Below, piece by piece: positions 43,073 to 50,760 of a DNA stretch of 64,000 bases. Below the pieces are notes generated by a model that worked only from the letters and a program-made list of their open reading frames with translations, was not told the origin of the DNA and ran no database searches. The translations under genes and the position numbers were made by a program. This stretch comes from Streptomyces adelaidensis (lineage in GTDB: Bacteria; Actinomycetota; Actinomycetes; Streptomycetales; Streptomycetaceae). How positions within the stretch are numbered: position 1 is the stretch's first letter; every line of letters begins with the position of its first letter. The stretch covers positions 52,482 through 116,481 of the forward strand of contig NZ_JAEMUX010000023.1 of NCBI RefSeq assembly GCF_016598475.1, in the 5' to 3' direction.

Positions 43073-44401
43073 CTAGACGTACTCCGTCGGAATGACCGCC
43101 TCGCCCCGCGACAGCTGCGTCGCCGACAGCGGCAGGTTCGCCCGTGCGCTCACGTGCCGGGCGCGTACGACGTCCAGGGACTCGCGGGCGAGGACGCGGC
43201 CGTTCTCGATCAGGTGGACGAGGAGCTGGCGGTCCTGGAGGTCGTCGGGGACGGGCCCGGTGCCGACCACCTCGGCCTCCGCGACGCCCTGCTCGTCCAG
43301 CCGCCGGGCCGCCCACTTGCGGCCCCCGATGGACGTCTTGCCGCCGCTGGACTTCTTGGCCACCGGCAGGAGCGGGTCCGTGGGGTCCGCGGACTCCGCC
43401 CGGGCGACGAGTTTGTAGACCATCGAGCAGGTGGGGTGGCCGGACCCGGTCACCAGCTGCGTTCCGACGCCGTACGCGTCCACCGGGGCCGCCGCCAGCG
43501 AGGCGATGGCGTACTCGTCGAGGTCCGAGGTCACGATGATCCGGGTGTCGGTCGCGCCCAGCTCGTCCAGCTGCTGCCGCACCCGGTGGGCGACGAGGAG
43601 CAGGTCCCCGGAGTCGATACGGACCGCACCCAGCTCGGGCCCGGCGATCTCCACGGCCGTCCGCACGGCCTCGGTGACGTCGTACGTGTCGACGAGCAGC
43701 GTGGTGTTGCGGCCCAGCGAGTCCACCTGGGCCTGGAAGGCGTCCCGCTCCCGGTCGTGCAGGAGGGTGAAGGCGTGGGCGCTGGTGCCGACCGTCGGGA
43801 TGCCGTACCGGAAGCCCGCCGCCAGGTCCGAGGTGGAGGTGAAGCCGCCGAGGTACGCGGCGCGCGAGGCGGCCACGGCGGCCAGCTCGTGCGTGCGCCG
43901 GGCGCCCATCTCGATCAGCGGGCGCTCCCCGGCGGCGCTCGACATCCGGGAGGCGGCGGCCGCGATCGCCGAGTCGTGGTTGAGGATGGAGAGGATCACG
44001 GTCTCCAGGAGCACGCATTCCGCGAAGGTGCCCTCGACCCGCATGATCGGCGAGCCCGGGAAGTACACCTCGCCCTCCTGGTAACCCCACACGTCCCCGC
44101 TGAAGCGGTAGCCGGCGAGCCAGTCGAGGGTCTCCGCGTTGACGACGGAGCGCTCGCGCAGGAAGCCGAGGACGGCCGGGTCGAAGCGGAAGTTCTCCAC
44201 CGCGTCCAGTACCCGTCCGGTGCCGGCGACCACGCCGTACCGGCGTCCCTCCGGCAGCCGCCGTGTGAAGACCTCGAACACCGAACGCCGCTCGGCCGTA
44301 CCCGCCTTCAACGCGGCCTGCAGCATCGTGAGTTCGTAGTGGTCCGTGAAGAGCGCGGTCGAGGGGACGTCGACCGGCAAACCAAGGTCCGCTGTGTTCA
44401 T
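43073..44401 (-). CDS. pncB: Nicotinate phosphoribosyltransferase
   Basis: 442 residues from ATG 44401; ATG 44422 is an in-frame alternative. The NAPRTase family pattern is ALFTDHYELTMLQAAL, VFEVFTRRLPEGRRYGVVAG, IEMGARRTHELAAVAASRAAYLGGFTSTS, SAHAFTLLH, VDTYDVTEAVRTAVE, RIDSGDL and VTSDLDEYAI. It makes nicotinate mononucleotide from nicotinate and PRPP. It works directly after PncA. It diverges from clpS. Confidence 0.95.
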   Translation of the reverse strand: MNTADLGLPVDVPSTALFTDHYELTMLQAALKAGTAERRSVFEVFTRRLPEGRRYGVVAGTGRVLDAVENFRFDPAVLGFLRERSVVNAETLDWLAGYRFSGDVWGYQEGEVYFPGSPIMRVEGTFAECVLLETVILSILNHDSAIAAAASRMSSAAGERPLIEMGARRTHELAAVAASRAAYLGGFTSTSDLAAGFRYGIPTVGTSAHAFTLLHDRERDAFQAQVDSLGRNTTLLVDTYDVTEAVRTAVEIAGPELGAVRIDSGDLLLVAHRVRQQLDELGATDTRIIVTSDLDEYAIASLAAAPVDAYGVGTQLVTGSGHPTCSMVYKLVARAESADPTDPLLPVAKKSSGGKTSIGGRKWAARRLDEQGVAEAEVVGTGPVPDDLQDRQLLVHLIENGRVLARESLDVVRARHVSARANLPLSATQLSRGEAVIPTEYV

Positions 44402-44491
44402 GGCAAGGGATCGTACTCCCATCTCGTCAATCTGACGATTTCCGGGTCCGGCGGGACCTCGTTTGTGCGGGCACCCCCCTGTGGTGGCAGC

Positions 44492-44809
44492 ATGGGCCGT
44501 GTGACGGCAGCCGCACCCATGGAGATCGAGAAGACCGAATCGGCGGAGGAGGTCTTCGCCGTACCCGAGCCCGACGTGCCGTGGGTGACGATCGTGCACA
44601 ACGACCCGGTGAACCTCATGAGCTATGTGACCTATGTCTTCCAGGCGTACTTCGGGTACTCCAAGGACAAGGCCACCAAACTGATGCTCGACGTCCACCA
44701 CAAGGGCCGCGCGGTCGTCTCCAGCGGATCACGCGAGGAGATGGAACGCGACGTACAGGCCATGCACGGCTACGGCCTGTGGGCCACCCTCCAGCAGGAC
44801 CGGAAGTAG
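44492..44809 (+). CDS. clpS: ATP-dependent Clp protease adaptor
   Basis: 105 residues from ATG 44492; GTG 44501 is an alternative giving 102. ClpS core: VPWVTIVHNDPVNLMSYVTYVFQAYFGYSKDKATKLMLDVHHKGRAVVSSGSREEMERDVQAMHGYGLWATLQ. It holds the N-degron pocket residues (HNDPVN) and the ClpC/ClpA-binding His region (VHHKGRA). It delivers N-end-rule substrates to the Clp protease. The DUF2017 gene follows 11 bp later, an arrangement conserved in actinobacteria. Confidence 0.95.
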   Translation: MGRVTAAAPMEIEKTESAEEVFAVPEPDVPWVTIVHNDPVNLMSYVTYVFQAYFGYSKDKATKLMLDVHHKGRAVVSSGSREEMERDVQAMHGYGLWATLQQDRK

Positions 44810-44820
44810 CGACCTACCTG

Positions 44821-45423
44821 ATGCCAGGACAATTCGAATCGCTCCCCGGCGGCGGCGCGGCCGTCGCGCTCGACGAGGTCGAGATCTCCATCATCCGCTC
44901 CCTCGCGGTGCAGCTCCTGGAGCTGATCGGCCCGGGCCCCGCCGAGGACGCCCCCGACGATCCGCTCGCCGAGCTCTTCGCCGAGGGGCCGAGCGAGCCG
45001 CCCAAGGACCCCGTACTGCTCCGGTTGTTCCCGGACGCCTACAGCGATCCCGAGGGCCCGCCGTCGTCCAAGGCGGCCGAGGAGCAGCGGGCGCACTCCT
45101 CGGAGTTCCGCCGGTTCACCGAGAACGACCTGCGGGCCGGCAAGCGTGACACCGCCCTCGCGGTGATCCACTCCCTGGACGGCCTGGCGGCGGCCGGTGA
45201 GGGCGGGGCCGTGCTGAAGCTGTCGGCGGACGACTCCCGGCGGTGGCTCGGCTGTCTCAACGACCTGCGCCTCGCCATCGGCTCCCGGCTCGACGTCATC
45301 GACGAGGAGGACACCGACCTCCTCTACCGCCTCCCGGACGAGGACCCCCGCAAGCCGATGGTCATGGCCTACCTCTGGCTGGGCGGCCTTCAGGAGTCGC
45401 TCGTCGCGACGCTGATGGTCTGA
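44821..45423 (+). CDS. DUF2017 family protein
   Basis: 200 residues from ATG 44821, 11 bp after clpS, so almost certainly co-transcribed. ALDEVEISIIRSLAVQLLELIGP near the start; an acidic middle; then WLGCLNDLRLAIGSRLDVIDEEDTDLLYRLPDEDPRKPMVMAYLWLGGLQESLVATLM. Helical and soluble, no catalytic motif. The persistent link to clpS suggests a role in Clp-dependent proteolysis, which is inference from context. Confidence 0.88.
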   Translation: MPGQFESLPGGGAAVALDEVEISIIRSLAVQLLELIGPGPAEDAPDDPLAELFAEGPSEPPKDPVLLRLFPDAYSDPEGPPSSKAAEEQRAHSSEFRRFTENDLRAGKRDTALAVIHSLDGLAAAGEGGAVLKLSADDSRRWLGCLNDLRLAIGSRLDVIDEEDTDLLYRLPDEDPRKPMVMAYLWLGGLQESLVATLMV

Positions 45424-45801
45424 GGTTCCGCGGCTCCGAGGTTCTGCCGACGTTCCCTCCCCGTTCCCTCCGTGTTCGCTCAGAGGACACTCAGATCCGG
45501 ATAACGATCGTGTCACCGCGGCGGTGAGGGATGCCCACGGCGATGTTCTTTGTCCGCTTCTTCCTGTGTTGTGCGCCACAGGGTGGTCGGCCGATCGGCG
45601 TGACGGCCGTGATAGATCTTCACGATCGCCCGACGGACACCACCCTTGTCCCTCGGGTGCGCCACCGAGCCGGCGACCGCCGGCCAGGCACGAGCGGCTC
45701 GCGAAGTCCGCTCAGCTCCATCACATCCGGGGGGATCGGAATCCGGTCCCGGGTCGAGACACGGCCCGGATCGGCACGGCGTGGAGAAAGGCGCACCACA
45801 C
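45424..45801. promoter_or_regulatory. 378-bp control region of the amino acid permease
   Basis: A possible -10 box TAACGA at 45501-45506 is followed at once by a perfect 15-bp palindrome TCACCGC-G-GCGGTGA (45513-45527), placed to block transcription if bound. The mRNA would then have a ~290-nt leader. The rest of the leader shows no recognised riboswitch. Confidence 0.45.
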
Positions 45802-47253
45802 ATGACCTCCGCTCAGGTCAGCAAGAACGGCGACGAGGCCGCGAACGGCGACGCACCCGCACCCGAAGAGGGGTACGAACGCGGGCTCGGCAGCCGACAG
45901 GTCCAGATGATCGCGATCGGCGGCGCCATCGGCGTCGGCCTCTTCCTGGGAGCCGGGGCGAACATCGCCAAGGCCGGCCCCAGCCTGATCTTCATGTACG
46001 CCCTCGCCGGCGTCATCATCTTCTTCATCATGCGGGCCCTCGGTGAGCTGCTGCTCTACCGCCCGGTCTCCGGCTCCTTCGCGGAGTACTCCCGCGAGTT
46101 CCTCGGCCCGTTCTTCGGCTACTTCACCGGCTGGACGTACTGGCTGATGTGGGTCGTCACCGGCATGGCCGAACTCACGGCCGCCGCGATCTACGTCAAC
46201 TACTGGTGGCCCCAGATCCCGCGGTGGGTCACCGCCCTGGTCTTCCTGCTGGTCCTCTTCGGCGCCAACCTGATCTCGGTGAAGCTGTTCGGCGAGATCG
46301 AGTTCTGGTTCTCGATGGTCAAGGTCACGGCCCTGCTCGGCATGATCGTGATCGGTCTCGGCGTCCTCACCTTCGGCTTCAGCTCCGCCGGTGACACGGC
46401 CGCGGTCTCCAACCTCTGGGCCTTCGACGGCTTCTTCCCCAAGGGCGTCGGCTCGTCCCTGATGACCCTGCAGGGCGTGATGTTCGCCTACCTCGCCGTC
46501 GAGCTGGTCGGTGTCACGGCCGGCGAGTCGGAGAACCCGGAGAAGACCCTCCCCAAGGCGATCAACACCCTGCCCTGGCGGATCGCGCTCTTCTACGTCG
46601 GTGCCCTCACCGTCATCCTGTGCGTGGTGAAGTGGACGGAGTTCGCGCCCGGCGTGAGCCCCTTCGTCGAGGCGTTCGCCAAGATCGGCATCCCGGCGGG
46701 CGCCGGCATCGTCAACTTCGTGGTGCTGACGGCGGCCCTGTCCTCCTGCAACTCGGGCATGTACTCCACCGGCCGTATGCTCCGCACCCTCGCCGACAAC
46801 GGCGAGGCCCCGAAGGTCTTCAGCAGGCTGTCGTCGACGAAGACCCCGGCGTTCGGCATCACGATCTCCATGCTCTTCATGGGCATCGGCGTGATCCTGA
46901 ATTACGTCGTCCCGGAGAAGGCCTTCGGCTACGTCGTCTCCGTCGCCACCGCGGCCGGCATCTGGACCTGGCTGATGATCCTGATCAGCCACGTCCTCTA
47001 CCGCCGCGGCGTCGACGCCGGCCGCCTGCCCGCCTCGTCCTTCCCCGCCCCCGGCGGCGCGAAGTGCAGCTGGGTCGCCATCGTCTTCCTGCTCTTCGTC
47101 ACCTGCCTCATCGCGTACGACGCCGACTCCCGCGTCTGTCTGTACGTCATGGCCGGCTGGGCGGCGGCCCTCGGAGTCGGCTGGGCCGTGCTGAAGTCCC
47201 GCAACCCGGCGGTCACCGAGCGCCGCGACACGGACTTCGAGAAGGTCGGCTGA
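45802..47253 (+). CDS. Amino acid permease (APC superfamily)
   Basis: 483 residues from ATG 45802 (GAGAAAGG upstream). About 12 membrane helices from residue ~33. The first shows the APC substrate loop GLGSRQVQMIAIGGAIGVGLFLGAG. Others are ELLLYRPVSGSFAEYSREFLGP and VELVGVTAGESENPEKTLPKAI. It belongs to the amino acid transporter subgroup with D-serine/alanine/GABA, lysine and aromatic permeases; substrate not predictable. Proton symport into the cell. Terminated by a 15-bp perfect hairpin. Confidence 0.9.
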   Translation: MTSAQVSKNGDEAANGDAPAPEEGYERGLGSRQVQMIAIGGAIGVGLFLGAGANIAKAGPSLIFMYALAGVIIFFIMRALGELLLYRPVSGSFAEYSREFLGPFFGYFTGWTYWLMWVVTGMAELTAAAIYVNYWWPQIPRWVTALVFLLVLFGANLISVKLFGEIEFWFSMVKVTALLGMIVIGLGVLTFGFSSAGDTAAVSNLWAFDGFFPKGVGSSLMTLQGVMFAYLAVELVGVTAGESENPEKTLPKAINTLPWRIALFYVGALTVILCVVKWTEFAPGVSPFVEAFAKIGIPAGAGIVNFVVLTAALSSCNSGMYSTGRMLRTLADNGEAPKVFSRLSSTKTPAFGITISMLFMGIGVILNYVVPEKAFGYVVSVATAAGIWTWLMILISHVLYRRGVDAGRLPASSFPAPGGAKCSWVAIVFLLFVTCLIAYDADSRVCLYVMAGWAAALGVGWAVLKSRNPAVTERRDTDFEKVG

Positions 47254-47273
47254 CCTCGAAAGTCCCAGCATGT

Positions 47274-47310
47274 GGGCCGTTCCGTACCACCCCCCGGTAC
47301 GGAACGGCCC
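47274..47310. terminator. Terminator after the permease
   Basis: GGGCCGTTCCGTACC and its exact complement with a 7-nt loop, followed by TTCT. The stem ends 20 bp before the mec start, so mec needs its own promoter or read-through. Confidence 0.85.
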
Positions 47311-47330
47311 TTCTGCTTATCCTGGCGACC

Positions 47331-47753
47331 ATGCTGACCATCACCCAGGCCCTCGTCGACAGAATCGTCGCCCACGCGCGCAAGGACCACCCCGACGAGG
47401 CGTGCGGCGTCGTCACGGGCCCGGCGGGTTCGGACCGCCCCGAGCGCTTCATCCCGATGCTGAACGCGGCCATGTCGCCCACGTTCTACGAGTTCGACTC
47501 GGGCGACCTGCTCAAGCTCTACCGCGAGATGGACGACCGCGACGAGGAGCCGGTGGTCATCTACCACTCCCACACGGCCACCGAGGCCCGCCCCTCCCGC
47601 ACCGACATCTCCTACGCCAACGAGCCGGGCGCCCACTACGTCCTCGTCTCGACCGCGGACACGGACGGACTCGGCGAGTTCCAGTTCCGCTCGTTCCGGA
47701 TCGTCGAGGGCGAGGTGACGGAGGAGGAGGTGCGGATCGTGGAGGCGTACTGA
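47331..47753 (+). CDS. mec: JAMM (M67) metallopeptidase, Mec-like
   Basis: 140 residues. The JAMM zinc motif is complete: Glu23 in HPDEACG, then His79-Ser-His81, seven residues, Ser89 and Asp92 (YHSHTATEARPSRTD). Mycobacterial Mec frees cysteine from the CysO-cysteine adduct. The CysO and CysM genes lie 1.6 kb downstream on the same strand, split off by a LacI-type regulator. Here CysO ends in Gly-Gly-Met-Ala, so Mec may also trim that precursor. Start ATG 47331 lies shortly after a terminator, with little room for a long leader. Confidence 0.9.
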   Translation: MLTITQALVDRIVAHARKDHPDEACGVVTGPAGSDRPERFIPMLNAAMSPTFYEFDSGDLLKLYREMDDRDEEPVVIYHSHTATEARPSRTDISYANEPGAHYVLVSTADTDGLGEFQFRSFRIVEGEVTEEEVRIVEAY

Positions 47754-47875
47754 CACGTACTGACACGTACTCAGGCGTACGGTCTCGCACCGGCCCGTCG
47801 ATGGGCGCCAGTTCGCGGTTACGGTGGTGTCCGTACGCACGCGCACGCACACAACTGCCCGCGACGGAGACGGTG

Positions 47876-48976
47876 TTGACACATCAGACGCGACGACCGC
47901 ACGGCCGACGCCCCACCCTGGAGGACGTGGCCCGAGACTCCGGGGTGTCGAAGTCCACCGTGTCGCGGGTGATCAACGGCGAGGGCAAGGTGCGCGCGGA
48001 GGTCGTCGAGCGCGTCCGGGAAGTGGTCGCCGAGCTGGGCTACGTGCCGAACTCCGCCGCCCGGCAGTTGGTCACCCGCCGCAACAACGCCATCGCCGTC
48101 GTGGCGAGCCAGCCGCAGAACCGTCTCTTCATCGACCCCTTCTTCGACATCCACCTCCGGGGCATCCGCAAGGAACTCGTGGCCCACGGAGCCCAGCCGG
48201 TCCTCCTCTTCCTGGAGGAGCCGGACGAGTACCCCCGCGTCGGCGACTTCCTGGGCGGCGGCCACGTCGACGGCGCCCTCCTCTTCTCGCTGCGCGCCGA
48301 CGACCCGCTGCCCGGCATGATCGAACGGCTCGGCCTGCCCGCCGTCTTCGGCGGCCGGCCACTGGTCCGCCGGGGCGAGACCGCCCGCGACCACGTGTAC
48401 GTCGACGCCGACAACCGGGGCGGTGCCCGCGCCGCCGTCCGCCATCTGGTCGGGCTCGGCCGGGAGCACATCGCGACCATCGCCGGGCCGTACGACCAGG
48501 AGGCGTCCGCCGTGGACCGGCTCGACGGCTACCGGGACGTCCTCGGCGACGCCCCGCCCCACCTCGTCGAGCGGGCCGACTACACCCGGCAGGGCGGCGT
48601 CGACGCGATGGGCGCGCTCCTCGACCGCTGCCCCGGCCTGGACGCCGTCTTCGTCGCCTCCGACCTCATGGCCTCCGGGGCGTTGCAGGTGCTGCGCGAG
48701 CGCGGACGCCGGGTGCCGGACGACGTGGCCGTCGTCGGCTTCGACGACCTCGCGCCGATCGCCGAGCACACGGACCCGCGGCTGACCACCGTCCACCAGG
48801 ACATCGAGGGGATGGGCCGGCTGATGGCGCGGCTGCTCTTCAGCCGGACGGAGGAGGCGGAGACGGGGGCGATGGGTTCCGGAGCGATGGGTACGGGAGC
48901 GATGGGTACGGGGGTGTCGGGGCCGTTGTCCTCGGTGGTCACGCCCACGCGGTTGGTGGTGCGGGAGTCGGCGTGA
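47876..48976 (+). CDS. LacI family transcriptional regulator
   Basis: 366 residues from TTG 47876 (GGAGA, suitable spacing); GTG 47873 is directly upstream and also possible. LacI HTH RPTLEDVARDSGVSKSTVSRVINGEGKVRAEVVERV and hinge YVPNSAARQLVTRR. A periplasmic-binding-like effector domain follows, with VVGFDDLAPIAEHTDPRLTTVHQDIEGMG. Near residue 325 is a low-complexity insertion (GAMGSGAMGTGAMGTG) encoded by three copies of a 15-bp unit. Ligand unknown. It splits mec from cysO, so it may or may not control the cysteine genes. Confidence 0.9.
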   Translation: MTHQTRRPHGRRPTLEDVARDSGVSKSTVSRVINGEGKVRAEVVERVREVVAELGYVPNSAARQLVTRRNNAIAVVASQPQNRLFIDPFFDIHLRGIRKELVAHGAQPVLLFLEEPDEYPRVGDFLGGGHVDGALLFSLRADDPLPGMIERLGLPAVFGGRPLVRRGETARDHVYVDADNRGGARAAVRHLVGLGREHIATIAGPYDQEASAVDRLDGYRDVLGDAPPHLVERADYTRQGGVDAMGALLDRCPGLDAVFVASDLMASGALQVLRERGRRVPDDVAVVGFDDLAPIAEHTDPRLTTVHQDIEGMGRLMARLLFSRTEEAETGAMGSGAMGTGAMGTGVSGPLSSVVTPTRLVVRESA

Positions 48977-49098
48977 GCGGGGGCGGGCGGGTCGCCGAAG
49001 CCGGTGCGTCCGGGCTGTTGCAACCGGGCGGTCTCACTCCCCGGCCCGAATACGTCCGGCATGTGGGATCACATTCCGGGACCCGGACCGGGAATCGA

Positions 49099-49110
49099 TA
49101 CGATGTGCGC
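49099..49110 (+). promoter_or_regulatory. -10 element placing transcription start at the leader ATG
   Basis: TACGAT (49099-49104), then GTGCGC, then ATG at 49111. The 6-bp spacing makes the A of ATG the likely +1, that is, a leaderless mRNA. The -35 region is poor (ATTCCG near 49073). Confidence 0.6.
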
Positions 49111-49206
49111 ATGGTTTTTGAGGACGTGAGCGAGAAGACGCCGGGCGTACTGCTCGTGGCGCGGCTGCACGTCGACCTGTGCAGGCTTTCCAGCGCCATC
49201 TGTTGA
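49111..49206 (+). CDS. Cysteine-containing leader peptide upstream of cysO-cysM
   Basis: 31 codons: MVFEDVSEKTPGVLLVARLH then VDLCRLSSAIC and stop. The C-terminal part RLHVDLCRLSSAIC matches the streptomycete putative-leader-peptide pattern found upstream of sulfur and cysteine genes. It has Cys codons at 23 and at the last position before TGA. Such uORFs act as attenuators, with ribosomes stalling at Cys codons when Cys-tRNA is scarce. The -10 box 6 bp upstream suggests a leaderless start at 49111. cysO begins 110 bp after the stop. GTG 49156 could be an internal start. Mechanism inferred, not seen. Confidence 0.72.
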   Translation: MVFEDVSEKTPGVLLVARLHVDLCRLSSAIC

Positions 49207-49316
49207 CGCCGATCCTGCCGCCGTACGGCTGTGAGCCGCGGCGCCACCACCCGTGTGACCACGCACTTCGCGCTGCCGCGCGCCACCGACCCCACTCCCG
49301 ACAGGAGCCGCACACC

Positions 49317-49595
49317 ATGGCCATCGAGGTCCGCATCCCGACCATCCTCCGCCAGTACACCGACGGTCAGAAGGCGGTGCAGGGAGCAGGTGCCACCCTC
49401 GCCGACCTGTTCACCGACCTCGAAAGCCGCCACACGGGCATCCACGCCCGCATCGTGGACGCCGGTGAACTGCGCCGCTTCGTCAACGTCTACCTCAACG
49501 ACGAGGACGTCCGCTTCCTGGACGGCATCAACACCAAGCTGTCCGACGGCGACAACGTGACCATCCTGCCGGCGGTGGCCGGCGGCATGGCCTGA
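49317..49595 (+). CDS. cysO: CysO-type sulfur carrier protein (ThiS/MoaD fold)
   Basis: 92 residues from ATG 49317 (AGGAG upstream). Ubiquitin-like sulfur carrier with VRIPTILRQYTDGQKAV, RRFVNVYLNDEDVRFLDG and the tail VTILPAVAGGMA. The reactive C-terminus should be Gly-Gly; here Met-Ala follows it, so a protease (probably the JAMM protein at 47331) must expose Gly90 before thiocarboxylate formation. Mycobacterial CysO ends at Gly-Gly. The thiocarboxylate gives its sulfur to CysM. Only 6 bp separate it from cysM. Confidence 0.9.
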   Translation: MAIEVRIPTILRQYTDGQKAVQGAGATLADLFTDLESRHTGIHARIVDAGELRRFVNVYLNDEDVRFLDGINTKLSDGDNVTILPAVAGGMA

Positions 49596-49601
49596 TCGTC
49601 C

Positions 49602-50552
49602 ATGCGCTACGACTCCCCGCTTGCCGCGGTGGGCAACACCCCTCTGGTGCGCCTGCCGCGGCTCTCGCCGTCCTCCGACGTCCGCATCTGGGCGAAGCTG
49701 GAGGACCGCAATCCGACGGGTTCGGTCAAGGACCGGCCCGCCCTGCACATGATCGAACAGGCGGAGAAGGACGGCCGTCTGACCCCGGGCTGCACGATCC
49801 TGGAGCCCACCTCCGGCAACACGGGCATCTCGCTGGCCATGGCGGCGAAGCTCAAGGGCTACCGCATGGTCTGCGTCATGCCCGAGAACACCTCCCAGGA
49901 GCGGCGCGACCTGCTCGGCATGTGGGGCGCCGAGATCATTCCGTCGCCCGCGGCCGGTGGGTCCAACACGGCGGTGCGGGTGGCGAAGGAGCTGTCCGCC
50001 GAGCACCCCGACTGGGTGATGCTCTACCAGTACGGGAACCCGGACAACGCGGGGGCCCACTACGCGACGACCGGGCCGGAGATCCTCGCGGACCTTCCCT
50101 CCGTCACCCACTTCGTGGCGGGGCTGGGGACGACGGGCACGCTCATGGGTGTCGGCCGCTTCCTCCGGGAGAACAGGCCGGACGTCAAGATCGTGGCCGC
50201 CGAGCCGCGTTACGACGATCTGGTGTACGGGCTGCGCAACCTCGACGAGGGGTTCGTGCCCGAGCTCTACGACGCGTCCGTCCTGACCACCCGCTTCTCC
50301 GTCGGCTCAGCCGACGCCGTCACCCGTACGCGTGAGCTGCTCCAGCAGGAGGGGATCTTCGCCGGGGTCTCCACCGGTGCCGCTCTCCACGCGGCCATCG
50401 GGGTCGGCAAGAAGGCGGTCGCCGCCGGCGAGTCCGCCGACATCGTCTTCGTCGTCGCCGACGGCGGCTGGAAGTACCTCTCCACGGGCGTCTACACGGC
50501 CGCGACCACGGAGGAGGCCATCGAGACGTTGCAGGGGCAGCTCTGGGCGTAG
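49602..50552 (+). CDS. cysM: O-phosphoserine sulfhydrylase CysM
   Basis: 316 residues. Fold-type II PLP enzyme: KLEDRNPTGSVKDRPA with PLP Lys43, LEPTSGNTGISLAMAAKLKGY, GLGTTGTLMGVGRFL and the C-terminal FAGVSTGAALHAA. Ends GQLWA. The C-terminal loop over the active site is retained. It closely resembles mycobacterial CysM, which uses O-phosphoserine and CysO thiocarboxylate rather than O-acetylserine and sulfide. With CysO it forms a redox-resistant cysteine pathway. Terminated presumably by the family B repeat that begins 24 bp downstream. Confidence 0.93.
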   Translation: MRYDSPLAAVGNTPLVRLPRLSPSSDVRIWAKLEDRNPTGSVKDRPALHMIEQAEKDGRLTPGCTILEPTSGNTGISLAMAAKLKGYRMVCVMPENTSQERRDLLGMWGAEIIPSPAAGGSNTAVRVAKELSAEHPDWVMLYQYGNPDNAGAHYATTGPEILADLPSVTHFVAGLGTTGTLMGVGRFLRENRPDVKIVAAEPRYDDLVYGLRNLDEGFVPELYDASVLTTRFSVGSADAVTRTRELLQQEGIFAGVSTGAALHAAIGVGKKAVAAGESADIVFVVADGGWKYLSTGVYTAATTEEAIETLQGQLWA

Positions 50553-50575
50553 GACTTTCCTTGTCCCATCCCGTA

Positions 50576-50721
50576 CCTGGGGGGCTGCGCCCCCAGACCC
50601 CCGCTGTCGGCCTGAACGGCCTCGTCCTCAAACGCCGGACGGGTTGAAGATGCCGGCCCGGGCTGCGAAAATCCAGCCCCTCCGGCGTTTGAGGAGCGGG
50701 GTCCGGGGCGGAGCCCCGGGG
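50576..50721. repeat. Family B dispersed palindrome after cysM
   Basis: GTCCTCAAACGCCGGACGGG (left) faces CCCCTCCGGCGTTTGAGGAG (right). Outer arms GGGGCTGCGCCCCCAGACCC and GGTCCGGGGCGGAGCCCC form a second pair. The whole ~146-bp unit is a near-palindrome between cysM and the convergent PemK-like gene and can terminate both. Near-identical sequences recur in many Streptomyces genomes, as I recall. Confidence 0.82.
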
Positions 50722-50760
50722 ATGGGACGGGCAGGGGCGGCGGGGGCGAGAAAGGTTCCG

